Source of the DNA: Gnetum montanum
Lineage: Eukaryota > Streptophyta > Gnetopsida > Gnetales > Gnetaceae
Length of the DNA: 64,000 nt
Direction: 5' to 3'
NCBI GenBank assembly: GCA_015680685.1
Contig: MNCI01007783.1
Coordinates: 23,112-87,111 of the forward strand
Shown here: positions 1 to 11,292 of the stretch, piece by piece
Layout of the letters: each line of letters begins with the position of its first letter
How positions within the stretch are numbered: position 1 is the stretch's first letter
Position numbers and translations under genes: made by a program
The notes under the pieces: generated by a model
Told to the model about the DNA's origin: nothing
Databases searched by the model: none
The model's input: the letters and a program-made list of their open reading frames with translations, nothing else

Positions 1-58
1 AAAGGTCCATAATCATAAAAGGGAGAAATCAACCTATCTCAAGGAGGAAGAACCATCT

Positions 59-1140
59 TTGCGAGTACAACAATCATTAGATGAAATCAAGGCAAAGATC
101 AATAAGATGCTAGAATGGATGCATAAAAAGAATAGAGAATATATCAATATTCTTGAAGATAGAGTTTTGACAACCCGAGAAGAAGGAAAAAATATCATTA
201 GACATTCAGAAAGAAGGGATGAGGAAAATAAGAGCTCAACTACCGATCATCTATATGAATGCAACATTTTCCTATATGATCACCCCAAGGGCCAATGCCC
301 AATCTAGTTACATTTATATGAGCATTGGGGAAGCGTGTTACACCCAGAATTCATACAGAGATACTGTGTTTAATCACAGTGGCAAAAATCCGAGTCATGG
401 GGGAAGCCACCCCTAAATTGGAGACACCATTCATATCATCTGAATTCAAATGCTTATCTAGTCCAACATCCTATTTCCCCATCTGGGTCAACATACTCTC
501 TCTTATCACATTATCATTCTCCTCAATACTATCAGCCCATGTCCTTAGCATAACCACTACCTTGTCTACCCTACACTTCTTCTAAATTTCAACATTCTCA
601 TCCTTTCCCTCCTTCTACATCGCCACCAATTGTTCTTGAAGTGTCTACACCATAGAAACAACCCACGAACGTTACTTGTCCTACTATTGCCAACTGCAGT
701 GAGGGACCTCCTCAACATCAAAGGTGTCCCTTCTTTAGACATGACTGTAGGAAGGGACAACACAGTTCTAAGGCCACTACATCCTCCAACTCAGCACAAG
801 TCCGACACTGTGGTGCATCCTTCTCTTTGAACCCAATGCCTCGTGTTACTTCATCAAGGCCACCAATTAACGCTCCAACAACCATATGGCCCAATGAATA
901 TAGCCATGGAGAGCGACATCCTAATCCTTGCATACCATCTTATGGTCTTAAGTATCATAGTGGGTCAACTCCTTACCAGGGAACCACATCATATAAATCT
1001 CCCTACTATGATTACTATAATTAGGTGTGTGAATCCTAATGGGGTAAGTATGACCAAGTTTTGATATTTCCAACATGCAAGGATCCTCATCTTCCATTTA
1101 TTAATCCTTACCATGCTCGACCATTTAGTTATGGGGGATA
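59..1140 (+). pseudogene. gag C-terminal region remnant (element I)
   Basis: Gag should form the virus-like particle and bind element RNA. The remnant starts in a helical charged region and continues to a block ending YDHPKGQCPI (about 270-305), matching the nucleocapsid-like CEVCYYDHPKGCCPI of element II. A Pro/Ser/Tyr-rich tail follows to about 1,140, with the PPIN(A/T)PTT(I/L)WPNE block (about 860-895) also found in element VII at about 55,350. Frameshifts and stops split it into short frames of at most 86 codons. The first Cys pair of the zinc-knuckle-like motif is partly lost. The gag identity rests on homology to II and VII. Confidence 0.65.
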
Positions 1141-3081
1141 TCCCTCATTCTAATAACAAGCAAGATTAATAAATATTTTTCATTCTCTTTAATTTTACAA
1201 CTTTTTATTTTACAACATCATTATACTTTCTCATTTCTTTGTGTGATTTTTTGTTTTGTTTTTGTTTTTTGTTTTTGTTTTTGTCTTTCTTTGTTATTTT
1301 TGTTTTGTTAGATTCGTCACCTAATAAGTGCTCATGATGGTGGTATGAACTATATTCTATTGATTGGTAATGTTTGGTTTTTACCTTTGAGTTATAATGT
1401 TGATACTAAGGTATGGTTCTTTTAATATAATAGGCAATGAGTCCACGTCATCCATGCATTCATAAATTTCTATGGTCTCTCTTGGCTTGGACATGTACAA
1501 TTCCCTTCTTTAAATCATAGAACTATCAACGAATTGGTGACTAAGCATTTTTCAAACTGGGGAAGGACTCAAGAATTGAAAAGGATGTGACTTCAAGGGG
1601 ATTTGATGCATTTGTACTGGCCATTCTCTTGGGTTCTTGGACGTTTTCTTCTTGAGTTTTCTTTACCATTTTAACATTGCTCCATTATCAGGAAGCTGAG
1701 CTAATAAAAATAATAAGTCTTTGCATGGTGTTGTTTTCATGCAAAAATAAATAAAAAATAAAAAAAAGAAAAGAATAGAGAGAAAAGTTCGAAATCAAAG
1801 CACACCCCTTAGACGAAATAATCATATGGGCTACAAGCACTGGTTATGGAACTAAATAAACATGTTCCATCTAACTAAGGCCCTTTCTCTCTTTCTACTT
1901 TCTTCTTTTTCGTTTCGTCAGAATAGTGGTGACTTTTTTAAGGAAACATTCTTGTTACTTCAAGTGAATGGATTGGCCAAATATATTAATGCGAAGTCAC
2001 TGAATGTGGATTGTTTGAGACTAGATTTGGAATGAGATCTACTAAGTCACATTAACCATTAATACATAAGGGGATATACAACACCTTGTTCTTGAGACTC
2101 CATTCCATTCTCTTCTTTCCATCATTCTTTCTCCATTTTCCACCTCATTGTTAGTTGTATCAATAGTCCATATTTTGGTTAACGCATTATTTTTTTTGGT
2201 AAATTCTTATGGTTAATACTTTAACTCTTACTTCCAAATGACATTTCTAGAGCCTATGGACTCTTTGAATGTGGGACTACTAGGGCATTAAGGGCATGAG
2301 CCTACTTTGGGGAGGACCCACTAGCATTCTTATTTGGTGCATTAGTTAACTTCTTTCCCTTAAACATTTTCGTAGTCAACATTTATTTTTTTTATTTCCA
2401 TCTTTGACATCCATTTTATCGGTGTTTCCATTGTTTCTTTTTCTCCATCTTTCTCATTCCTTATATTTTTCCATTCTATCGCTACCGAAGGTACGCACTT
2501 AGTTATGGGGGTCTTGGTCCAAGTTTTTCAATTTTCTCCTAATCCCTACACCTTGGGTAGTCACCAGTGTTATATCTCCAGAATTTGTATTAGCCATATC
2601 ACAACTCAACCAATGGACTGCACACCGAGGCAAGGTATTAACTGCATTATGATTTATTTACCCTTGCTAATATGAGACTATGTTGTGTGTGCAGATGGAA
2701 ATCATACAACAATGGACTGGAGCTAGAGGAAACACTTAAGATGAACTGGTGCTAGAACAGTTATGAAAACGACAAGATCGATGACACAGTTATGGATGGA
2801 CAATGGAAGGTGCGATTTTGGCATTAGTAGTAACACATCTTCTTTTTCTTCTCTCTCTCTCTCTCTCTCTCTTCTCTCTTAGCTACCAAATAAGGCCTGA
2901 TGTCAAATGTGTATAGTGTTCACTCTTATGGTCATGAACACTAATATTGTCATATATTGTAATGATGATCCGTTCATGTGTCACCCCATTCACCATTAGT
3001 GTCATTCAAGTCAATAATCCCATACCTTCCCAATATTTTGTAAGGAACTCGAGGATGAGTTTTCATTCAATCATGAGGGTA
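1141..3081 (+). other. 3' non-coding region of element I
   Basis: No ORF of note. Blocks match, inverted, the region between integrase and 3' LTR of elements II and V: poly(T)/TTTTGT runs at 1,190-1,300 (AAAACAAAA runs in II at 7,190-7,310) and the CATGCAAAGAC-type block near 1,720 (II at 6,745). A (CT)n tract lies at about 2,850-2,880. An internal purine-rich AGTTATGGGGGTC at 2,501-2,513 resembles the terminal polypurine tract. Confidence 0.7.
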
Positions 3082-3900
3082 TGATGAGCCATGATATTGC
3101 ATACGTGATATCGCGTATGCAATATCACATACACGATATCACATCCACTATATCGTGTCCCATCTTATTATCTATAAATAAGAGGCCGCTTCTCTTGTTT
3201 TAGGCACTTAGACTTAGACCCTTAGCTAAACTCTTGTAATTTTACCATTCCAGAGTTGGAATAATTTCCATGTGCTAGTAGTAGGAGTCTTAAAGTGAAC
3301 AAATCTTTATTCGAGCAAATTATACCTGAGCACACATGTGTATACAGCAATAAAGACGAACTTTCTAATAAACCTTGTAGCATATGGACTAAGCTAAATA
3401 GTAATTAATTATTATTAAATGTTTAGTTGCTTTCCTAGTTAATTAGTCTCTCTCAACCCTTGACTCTCCTAGTTAAGTACACACAGTACGACCGCTTCGA
3501 GCATGTGTAGCACTTGGTAACCCAGTAACAATTAGTGTTTGGTAATCCTAACAGTGTTGCACTGGTTCAGGATGTGTGCGAAAAGTGGGAATGGATATTG
3601 GTCTTAGGAATAATTAGAACGTAGTTAGTGAATAGTTAATGAAAGTTAGTCACTTAGTTCTCTTCACCTCCCCCTATTAGCATAATACATTAAAAAGATA
3701 AAAGATATAAAAATCATATACCTCAAGCTTACTTAACCATACAACCATGACAATACAAATAAGTTTGGGAAAACAATGATTGATTAACCTTAAGTGTTCC
3801 ATTAAGGTGCATAAGCACTTAGTCCTTGGAGTTCGACCGGATTGCATGTGAAACGCTTGTATTCGTATGGTTGAATGTAGGGGTACCTCGCCTCTCATTA
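3082..3900 (+). repeat. 3' LTR of element I
   Basis: Begins TGATGAG after a degenerate polypurine tract (TCATGAGGGTA, 3,071-3,081) and ends with GGGGTACCTCGCCTCTCATTA, a mutated form of the family terminus CTCATCA. It contains a U3 array of imperfect GATATC palindromes (3,100-3,160), a TATA box (3,172-3,181) and two copies of the TTGGTAA-CC motif near 3,515-3,545. Length is 819 bp. Confidence 0.88.
3172..3181 (+). promoter_or_regulatory. LTR TATA box (element I)
   Basis: CTATAAATAA just downstream of the palindromic U3 array. The same box sits at the same place in the LTRs of II, V and VI. Transcription from this 3' LTR would run rightwards into element II in antisense. Confidence 0.6.
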
Positions 3901-4344
3901 GTAATAATATAATAGATCAAATTTTCTAATGTAATTCTTAAAGACACAAAATAGCGTGGATTGTATTTTCAGGAAATACAGTTTTTGAAGACCTAAGATG
4001 TCTCATAGGAGGAGCTACAAAGTAATCCAAAGCACATTCATAAGTTGGTTTCACTACAAGTTCTAACAAAGTTATGATCAAATGTGGAATAAAAGAAAAA
4101 ATTTTATTTCAAATGTATAAGAGATAATTAGTTAACCTCAAAAGTTCACTATCTATTACTCGTACTTCCAATGAGATTTTACAAGCTTCATTTGATTTCA
4201 CTCCATTAAAGAATAGAAAGTGAAAGATAGATGAAAATTCCTAAAGAAGTACATACATATAGGTTATGTAGGCTAAAAGATCTTGAGAATGAGCAAAATG
4301 TTTTTCTTAGTTACCCTTGCATTGAACATTTAAGAAAAAAAATA
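3901..4344. other. Spacer between two tail-to-tail retroelements
   Basis: About 440 bp of AT-rich sequence with no convincing ORF or repeat. It separates the 3' LTR of element I from the 3' LTR of element II. Confidence 0.6.
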
Positions 4345-4349
4345 CTATT

Positions 4350-5341
4350 TGATGAGTGACGAGGTACCCCTATACTCAACCATATGAAATGAGCGTAGCA
4401 CGCGCGATCAAGTCAAACTCTACAGACTAAATGCCTAAACACCGCAAGGAACACTTGGGGTTAATTAATCGTTGTCTTCCCAAACTTACTTGTTGTTTTC
4501 ACGGTGTATGGTTAAGTAAGTCCGAGGTATATGATTTTTTTGGTATTTTCAGGTTTATCTCCTGTGCTAAAGAGTGAAGGATTGAGAGACTAAAAATAAT
4601 TCTAACTATAGCACCAAGTCCTAACGTTAGCATCCGTTCCCACTTGCCATACACACCCTGAACTGTGGAATTGTGGCTACCAAACGCTAATCATTACTGG
4701 GATTACCACACGTAACGCATGTGCTCGAAGCGGTCGTACTGAGGCACCTAACTAGCCTAAGTGTGACTAGTAGCTGATTCTTTGACTAGCTGTACACGTC
4801 CGTAGATGCTCGTAATCAAGTCGTACTTGTCCCATGTTCTAGGAGGTAAGGGTGAGAGAATCTAATCGCGATGAGTAGCCGATTCCTTGGCTAGCCGTAC
4901 ACATTCGTCAATGCTCGTAACCAAGTCGTACTCATGCCGTGTTACTAGGAAAGCAGTAAATAACATTAATTAAACCTATCCATGTACTACAAGGTTTATC
5001 CACAACGCTCATCTTTATTTCCGTACACAACTTGCGTTCATGTAGAAAGCTTCTCGAATAAAGAACCGTTCACTTGGGGGACTCCTACTGTGGGCACATG
5101 GAAAATATTCTATCTCTAGGGTGATCAATCCACCAGAGCTTCACTACTTCTAGCCTAGGATTCCAAATGAGGGGAGTGCTGCCTCTTATTTATAGATTTG
5201 GCGACGGACTGCGATATCACGTACGTGATATCGCAGGGGACAACGCGATATCGCGTACGCGATATCGTAGGGGATGCAATATCGTGGAGGCCGTGATATC
5301 GCATATGCGATATCGCGGCTTGTGCATATCGTGTCTCATCA
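4350..5341 (-). repeat. 3' LTR of element II
   Basis: 992 bp, termini TGATGAG and CTCATCA, adjoining the polypurine tract on the inner side. By eye about 20 differences from the partner LTR in the first roughly 210 aligned bases, many of them C/T or G/A, so the insertion is old. The length difference from the 920-bp partner lies almost entirely in the GATATC palindrome array. Confidence 0.93.
5205..5332. repeat. Palindromic GATATC array in U3
   Basis: Several near-perfect palindromes of the form GATATC-N8-GATATC, including GATATCGCGTACGCGATATC (about 5,244-5,263), separated by short GC-rich spacers. They lie just upstream of the TATA box in element orientation. The partner LTR has a contracted version (14,535-14,595). 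Related arrays occur in the LTRs of I, V, VI and VII. Confidence 0.85.
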
Positions 5342-5350
5342 TACCCCCAT
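5342..5350 (-). other. Polypurine tract of element II
   Basis: TACCCCCAT on the plus strand reads ATGGGGGTA on the element strand and abuts the 3' LTR, the expected place of the plus-strand DNA primer. The identical 13-mer TACCCCCATGACT recurs internally at 5,940-5,952. Confidence 0.75.
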
Positions 5351-7326
5351 GACTGAATGAAAACTCGTCCTTGAGTTCCTTACAATAATATCGGGTAGGT
5401 ATGGAATTATTGAGGGGAATGGAACTAATGGGATGACATGTGAACAGATCCTTATTACAAGACTTGACAAATTGGTGTTCATGAAAACAAGGGTGAACAC
5501 CTTATTACAATGACATCAGGCCACAGTTGGTAGCTGAGAGTAAAGAGGAGAGAGAGAAGAGAAGAGAGGAAGAGAGAAGAGTTTTGCTGCTGCCAACGCC
5601 TAGATTGCACCTTCCATTGTCCATCTGTAAGCACATCATCAATTCTACTCCTTGCATAGCTGCTTCAGTGCTGCTCCAATCTAAGTGTTTGCTCTAGCCC
5701 CAGATCCAATCCGTTGTTTAGTTAATCGCCACCTACACACACAACACAATCATATATTAGCAAGGGTAATTGAATCATTAAGTAAATAATACCTTGCTTT
5801 GGTGTAAGTCTATTGGCTAGGTCATGGTATGGCTAATATGGACCTGGGAAGAGGTAGATGATGACTACCGAAGGTGTAGGGGTTAGGAAGAAAATCAAAA
5901 ATTTTGGGGCTAGGAGAAAATGAAAAAAAGCGGGCCTCGTACCCCCATGACTAATCGCGAACCTCCGGTAGCGTTAGAATGGAGAAAGAAAAGGAGTAAG
6001 AAAGATAGGTAAAAAGGGATAACTATGGCATCAATGAAGTGGATGTCAAGATGAAAATGAACAAAAATAAAATTAATTGCAAAATGTTAAGGAAAAGAAG
6101 TTAACTAATGTTCCAAATAGGAATGTCAGTGGGTCCTCCCCAAAGAAGGCTCATGCCATTAATGCCCTGACAAACCCACATTCAAAGAGTCTGTAGGCTC
6201 TAGGAATGCCTTTTGGAATAAGAGTTAAAGTCTTAACCGTAAGAATTTACTGAAAATAAAACAATGCATCAACCAAAATATATACACTAATGATACAACT
6301 GGAAATGAGCTGAATAGTGGAGAGAAGGGTGGAGAGAAGAGGATGGAATGGAATCCCAAGGACAAGGTGGTGTACAGCCCCTTGTGTGTTACATGATTAA
6401 TGTGACTTGGCGAATCTCATTCCAACTTCGGGCTCAAACCAACCACTTCCAGTGACTTTGCATCAATGCATTTGGTTAAACCATCCACTTGGATAACGAG
6501 AATGCATCTTCAAAGAGCAACCATCATTCCGACGAAACAAAGGAGGCAATGGGAAGCGAGAAGGGCCTTAGTTAGAGGGAACACTTTGGGTTCCATAACC
6601 AGTGCTTGTAGCCCAAATTTTATTTCATCTAAGGGGTGTGCTTTGAATCCTCACTTTGGTTCTTCTTCTTTCTTTCTTTCTGTCTTTTTTTTTATTTTTT
6701 GAATTTTTGTGTTTTGTGTTTTTATGTGTGAGAACCACACCATGCAAAGACTTCTTATTTTTATTGGCTCAGCTTCCGATAATTGGGTAACATCGAAACG
6801 GTAAGAAAACTCAAGAAGAAAACATCTAAGCACCCAAGAGAATGACCAACACAAAAGCACCAAGTTCCCTTGAAGTCACACCCTTTGCAATCTTGAGTCC
6901 TTCCTTAGTTTGAGAAATACGCAATCACTGATTCGTTAAAGTTCTTATTAGAAGGGAACTGTACATTTCCAAGCCAAGAGAAACCATAGACTTTGATGGA
7001 TGGATGGATGAAGTGAACTCATTGCCTACCATATCAGAAGAAACATACCTTAGTATCAACATTGTAACTTAAAGGTGAAAATCGAACATTAGCAATCAAT
7101 GAAAAATAGTTCATACCATCAGTCTGAACACTTATTATGGGACAAACTCATAGGGAGGATACACACACACACTTACACAAAAAAATGGAAAAAGTATAAC
7201 AATGATGTAAAACAAAAACAATGAAAAGTTAAAGAAATTTGTAAAATAAAAACGTGTAAAACAAAAACGTTGTAAAACAAAAAAGTGTAAAACAAAAATT
7301 GAAAAAGAACTGAGGGCCCCATATGA
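5351..7326 (-). other. 3' non-coding region of element II
   Basis: About 2 kb between the integrase end and the polypurine tract, the place where Athila relatives may carry an env-like gene. No long ORF survives. The region is well conserved with 29,382-31,380 of element V and with 1,141-3,081 of element I, including an A-rich tract with repeated AAAACAAAA near 7,190-7,310 and a second polypurine-like site at 5,940-5,952. Confidence 0.7.
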
Positions 7327-8577
7327 TTAGCATAGGTGGCCATCTCCCCCATGAGTGAGTTTTAAGGGAGAGATCCGAAATAGTGAGCGTGGTTGCCTAC
7401 TGGTGGAGGAGTAATTTGCATTGGCCGTTGTAGTTTCATGAAAAGGTTTTGTTTGTTGCACATTAACCAATAACCTTTTATCCGGGCTTTCAAGCTTATA
7501 TATCATCATGGCTCCAAAGGGAAAGGTAGTATGAATAATATAAGGTCCCTCCCACAACGTTTGAAACTTTTTACATTGAGGTACATGCGTGGGGTTCCAG
7601 TAAAGGACCTTATCTCCTGGTTGGTACTTAAACCTTCAGATCCTTAAGTCATAACGTTGTGTATTATGTGCCTTGTGCAACTCATTTAACAATATTGCAA
7701 CCAATCTATTTTCGTCTAACAGATTCAAAGTTGCTAGTCGTTATTTTTTTGCTAGGTCGAGATCTAGGTGAAGTTCGCAAGCCATGGATAGTGTACAGAG
7801 CTCACTCTATATAGGGAGTTTTGGAAGTTTCCCGTACACTAGCTCATAGGGAGAATATCTTGTAGGGAGCTTCCAAGTGGAGCAATACGCCCAAAGAGCG
7901 TCATTCAGTTTCGTGCTCCAATCTTGCCTGAATTTGCTAATTGTTCATGTTAATATTCTGGTAATCTCCCTATTAGTAACCTTGGCTTGACCATTAGCTT
8001 GGGGGTGGTAAGGTGTGGTCAGTTTATGCTCAACCCCTAAGCGTTGCATCAACTTTCTAAAGGTTGCACCCGTAAAATGTGTTCCATTATCGGAAATAGG
8101 TGCACGTGGCACATCAAACCTATTAATGATTTGTTGTTGTACAAATCATGCAGCTGTAGATGATGTGCAATCTGTTACAGTAGTTGCTTTAGCCCATTTG
8201 GTTAAGTAACCAACAACAACGATTATATACACTTTTCCGTTGGACATTGGTGTAATCAGTCCCATAAAATCTATCCTCTAGATGTCAAAGGGTTCTAAAG
8301 GCTGAATCCATTGTTGCGTATCCTCCATCCTAGCAGTCATTCCCCCATCACGTTGGTAGCACTCACAAGATTGGGTGAAATGATGGGCATCCCAAAATAG
8401 TGTTGGCCAATAATATCCCGCAAGCAGGATTTTAGTAGCTATTCGTCTCCCAGCATAATGACCCCCACAGGGGCCCTCATGAGCATCCTGGAGAACTTTT
8501 AATTGATCTTGATCAGGTACACACCATCGAACCAAGCCATTAGGGTAGACTTTATAAAGTTGGCCCTTGATTTCCAT
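7327..8577 (-). pseudogene. Integrase domain (element II), inactive
   Basis: Integrase would insert the cDNA into the host chromosome. The N-terminal HHCC-type zinc finger is recognisable near 8,330-8,500 (HEGPCGGHYAGR, then SCECYQR), but the last Cys of the expected CxxC is Tyr. The core keeps the first Asp (IDFMG, about 8,270) and the second (SDNGTHF, about 8,090). The third catalytic residue in NGQAKVTNRE is Lys (codon 7,981-7,983), where the relative in element IV has Glu. The C-terminal part ends in a WEGPY/KPFHE motif (7,557-7,430) with no chromodomain. In-frame stops occur between 8,280 and 7,560. It lies in the same frame as RT and RNase H upstream. Confidence 0.85.
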
Positions 8578-8601
8578 GAAGTACTTGATTTTGTGAAGAA
8601 A

Positions 8602-9207
8602 CTATTGTTTCTTCCTAAAGTCTAATCTCTGTGGTATTTGTTGCAAAGTGAGATAAGTGAGAATGCTACTATACCAGTTTACTTCCATGGGTTGATTATT
8701 TATTACACCAGCAAAGAGGGTTTCATCAGGAAAATGGTCAAATACCGCATATTCATCCTCTTTGTTGTTCCAACGCAACCGAGATAAGTGATCGGCAACT
8801 ATGTTCTCGGTACCCTTACGGTCAACAATAGTTAAATCAAACTCTTGAAGAATCACTAGCCAACTTATGATACGTGGGCTAACCGTTGGCTTATTCATAA
8901 GAAACCTAATTGCACTATGATCTGTGTGGACATATACCTTGTACCCCAATACATAGTGCCTAAATTTATCCAATGCAAACACAACAGCCATTAATTCTTT
9001 TTCTGTAGTCCTGTAGTTAAGTTGTGCACCGGTGATACTCTTACTAGCACAATGGATGTAATAAGGTCATTTTTTTTCATCTAGTTGTGTCAGTACAGCT
9101 CTTAAAGCATAATTGGATGCATCGGTCATGATATGGAATGGTCTGGACCAGTCAGGTGCTTGTAGAATGGGAGTTTCCACAAGCCTCTATTTAAGAGCTT
9201 GGAATGC
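8602..9207 (-). pseudogene. RNase H domain (element II)
   Basis: RNase H removes the RNA strand during reverse transcription. Motifs in order: TDASNYAL (about 9,120), TEKELMAVVFAL (about 8,990), VHTDHSAIRFLMNK (about 8,920) and VADHLSRL (about 8,790), which give the four expected acidic residues. A tether region leads to the integrase. The N-terminal third contains in-frame stops (for example near 9,070 and 9,190); the last 129 codons are open. This domain arrangement is typical of Athila pol. Confidence 0.87.
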
Positions 9208-10062
9208 TTATTCACATTCCCTGGTCAATTCGAATGGTGCATCTTTTTTTGTTAATTCTACCAACGGTTTGGCAACTTTGGAAAAGTTCGCAATAAACCT
9301 CCTATAGTAGCCAGTGTATCCAAGAAATGACCTAACATCTTTAACAGTTTTTGGTTGTCGGGTAATTTCTTCGATGACCTTAATTTTTTCTGGATCTACC
9401 TCAATTCTTGATTGCGAAATTTTGTGCCCTAGCATGATGCCCTCTTGAACCATCAAATGGCTCTTCTACCAGTTGAGCTTGAGGTTGGTTTCAACACATC
9501 GTTTCAATACTTGCTCTAACCGGTTGAGGGCTTGATCAAAGCTTGTCCCATAGGTGGAGAAGTCGTCCATGAAGACTTCTACTCCATTTCCTATTTGTTG
9601 TTTAAAAATGCTTAGAACTAAGCGTTGGAACGTGGTAGGTGCATTGCACAAGCCAAAAGGCATTTGTTTATATGCGAACATTCCCCAAGGATTGGTGAAT
9701 GTTATTTTGGCTTGGTCTTCTGGTGCAATTCGTATTTGGTTGTACCCACTATATCCATCTAGAAAGCTGTAATAGCGATGCCCTGCTATAGTGTCTAAGA
9801 GTTGGTCCACAAATGGCAATGGAAAGTGGTCTTTGAATGTTGCCATATTTAATAGCCTAAAATCTATACATACCCTCCATTTACCTTCCTTTTTCGGTAT
9901 GATGACAAGAGGACTAACCCATTCACTGTCAGCGATAGGGTAAATAAACCCTGCTTTGAGAAGTTGCTTTAGTTCCTCTTTTACTATTTTTTTTAGTTTC
10001 GAGTTCAGTCACCTCTGAGGTTGCTTGCGAGGTTTCATAGACGGATCTGTATAAATCCTATG
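9208..10062 (-). pseudogene. Reverse transcriptase domain (element II)
   Basis: It would copy element RNA to cDNA. Motifs in order: KKEGKWRVCIDFRLLN (about 9,900-9,850), FLDGYSGYNQI (about 9,760), MPFGLCNAPTTFQR (about 9,650), catalytic FMDDFS (9,556-9,573) and the LGYTGYYRRFI thumb block (about 9,310). The catalytic aspartates are intact. Stop codons near 9,463 and 10,010 break the frame; the piece 9,846-9,466 is open for 126 codons. It shares the frame of protease upstream and RNase H downstream. Confidence 0.9.
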
Positions 10063-11292
10063 CTAGCATATCCGAGGATCTATTCCGGTTAGTTCAGGGT
10101 ACGACCAAGCAAAGGAAGTTAACCACTTGTTTATCACCCTTAGCAAACTTTCTTTTTGCATGGGCACGAGCTTTGTGTTGATGATCATCGATTTTCCATT
10201 TTTGAGGGTCACGTATTCTAGACCGGTGGGTAACGGTTTTAACTCTAGGGGCTCTTGTTTAAACTCCTTAGGAATCTCCAACTTCCCCCAATTAATATTT
10301 TTGGAGTTAAAGGCTGGGAGTTGGTGACAGACTTGCTCTAATACGTCTACGCTTTCAAGGTAAGGATTAGTTATTTCCTTAGCTAGTTCCATGCAGGTAG
10401 TTGGGTTGTTATCTTTATCAGCCATCAGCCACTAGGTGTTTTCTTGTTGTGTGGCTGTTGCATATAGGCACTTTTGTATATTAATGTCCTATGCACACCG
10501 ATCGCATGCAAGCAATGTGAAACTTCACATTACCCATGATTTCTGCACGCAATGACACCCTATGTCACTATATGCGATGCATGAAACTCTTTTCCTTTTA
10601 ATTTTCCCAAATGTATTTGCCTTGGATATTTCTAGGGAAAGGTTACGAATTCCTAAGCGGGCATCGATTGTATTTAGCCATGCCCTTCCCATGATAATTG
10701 GGAAATCCCCTTTGTCATTGTTTATTTGGATCACTAGGAAATTGGCTGGATATGACCATCCACCGACAATGGTAACAATGTCCTCAACCTGCCCCAGAGG
10801 AACAATGATGGATTGGTCAGCTAGCTCTAGGCGAACATTACTCTTCTTGAGTGGAGGCCGGTTCCAAGTTTTATACAGTTTTTGTGAGATTAAGTTGACC
10901 CCAGAACTTGAATCAAGGAGAGCTTTATGGGGTTCATTCCCAGTGACTTGGAGATAAACTAAGGGAACTCCTAGATTAGATAATTTCTTTGGAAGGTGGC
11001 CAACCTTGATCCAGTTAGTTACTGTATGTGTTAACATAACTGTATGCATTGGATGTGATTTTGCTACTGGATGATTTCCCGAAACCGTGTTGGGTATGGG
11101 AGTGTTAGGATGCTCAACTGCTTGTGAGGGCGAAGGCTTAGTTGGATTGTTGGTCCTAAGGAAGGGTCTTTTTGGTGAACGATTGTTAGAACCAACCAAT
11201 ATTGAAGGCTTGGGGATCCTCGCAGTGTTAGGTTGTCGCAGTTGAGAGGGATTTACTCTAGGCTTTGTTGGAGCAGTTGGTGGTGCTGCCAT
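10063..11292 (-). pseudogene. Aspartic protease and linker (element II)
   Basis: Retropepsin-like protease that would mature the gag-pol polyprotein. A 255-codon open stretch (11,292-10,525) holds a Pro/Ser-rich N-terminal part, the active-site motif ALLDSSSGVNLI (Asp codon about 10,912-10,914) and the later block FPIIMGRAWL (about 10,700). The usual D-T/S-G is replaced by DSSSG, as in Athila-type proteases. A linker to RT (10,425-10,063) follows after stops. No separate promoter or start is expected, because the domain is part of the polyprotein. Confidence 0.85.

Larger units (their letters stand above)
1..3900 (+). mobile_element. Element I: Athila-like LTR retrotransposon, 3' part, pol-less
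   Basis: The stretch begins inside a gag-like region, runs directly into a non-coding block homologous (inverted) to the 3' region of element II, and ends in an LTR of the same family. No protease, RT, RNase H or integrase signature lies between gag and the 3' block, so this is a non-autonomous derivative. The 5' LTR lies outside the window, so the target duplication cannot be checked. The family is assigned by homology to element II. Confidence 0.8.

Noticed and set aside
5205-5332. Palindromic repeats as a possible CRISPR array
   Set aside because: Plant LTR context, irregular spacing and no unique spacers; they are U3 promoter repeats.
5167-5352. 61-codon ORF inside the LTR of element II
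   Set aside because: Lies across the U3 palindromes and the polypurine tract; a by-product of GC-rich repeats.
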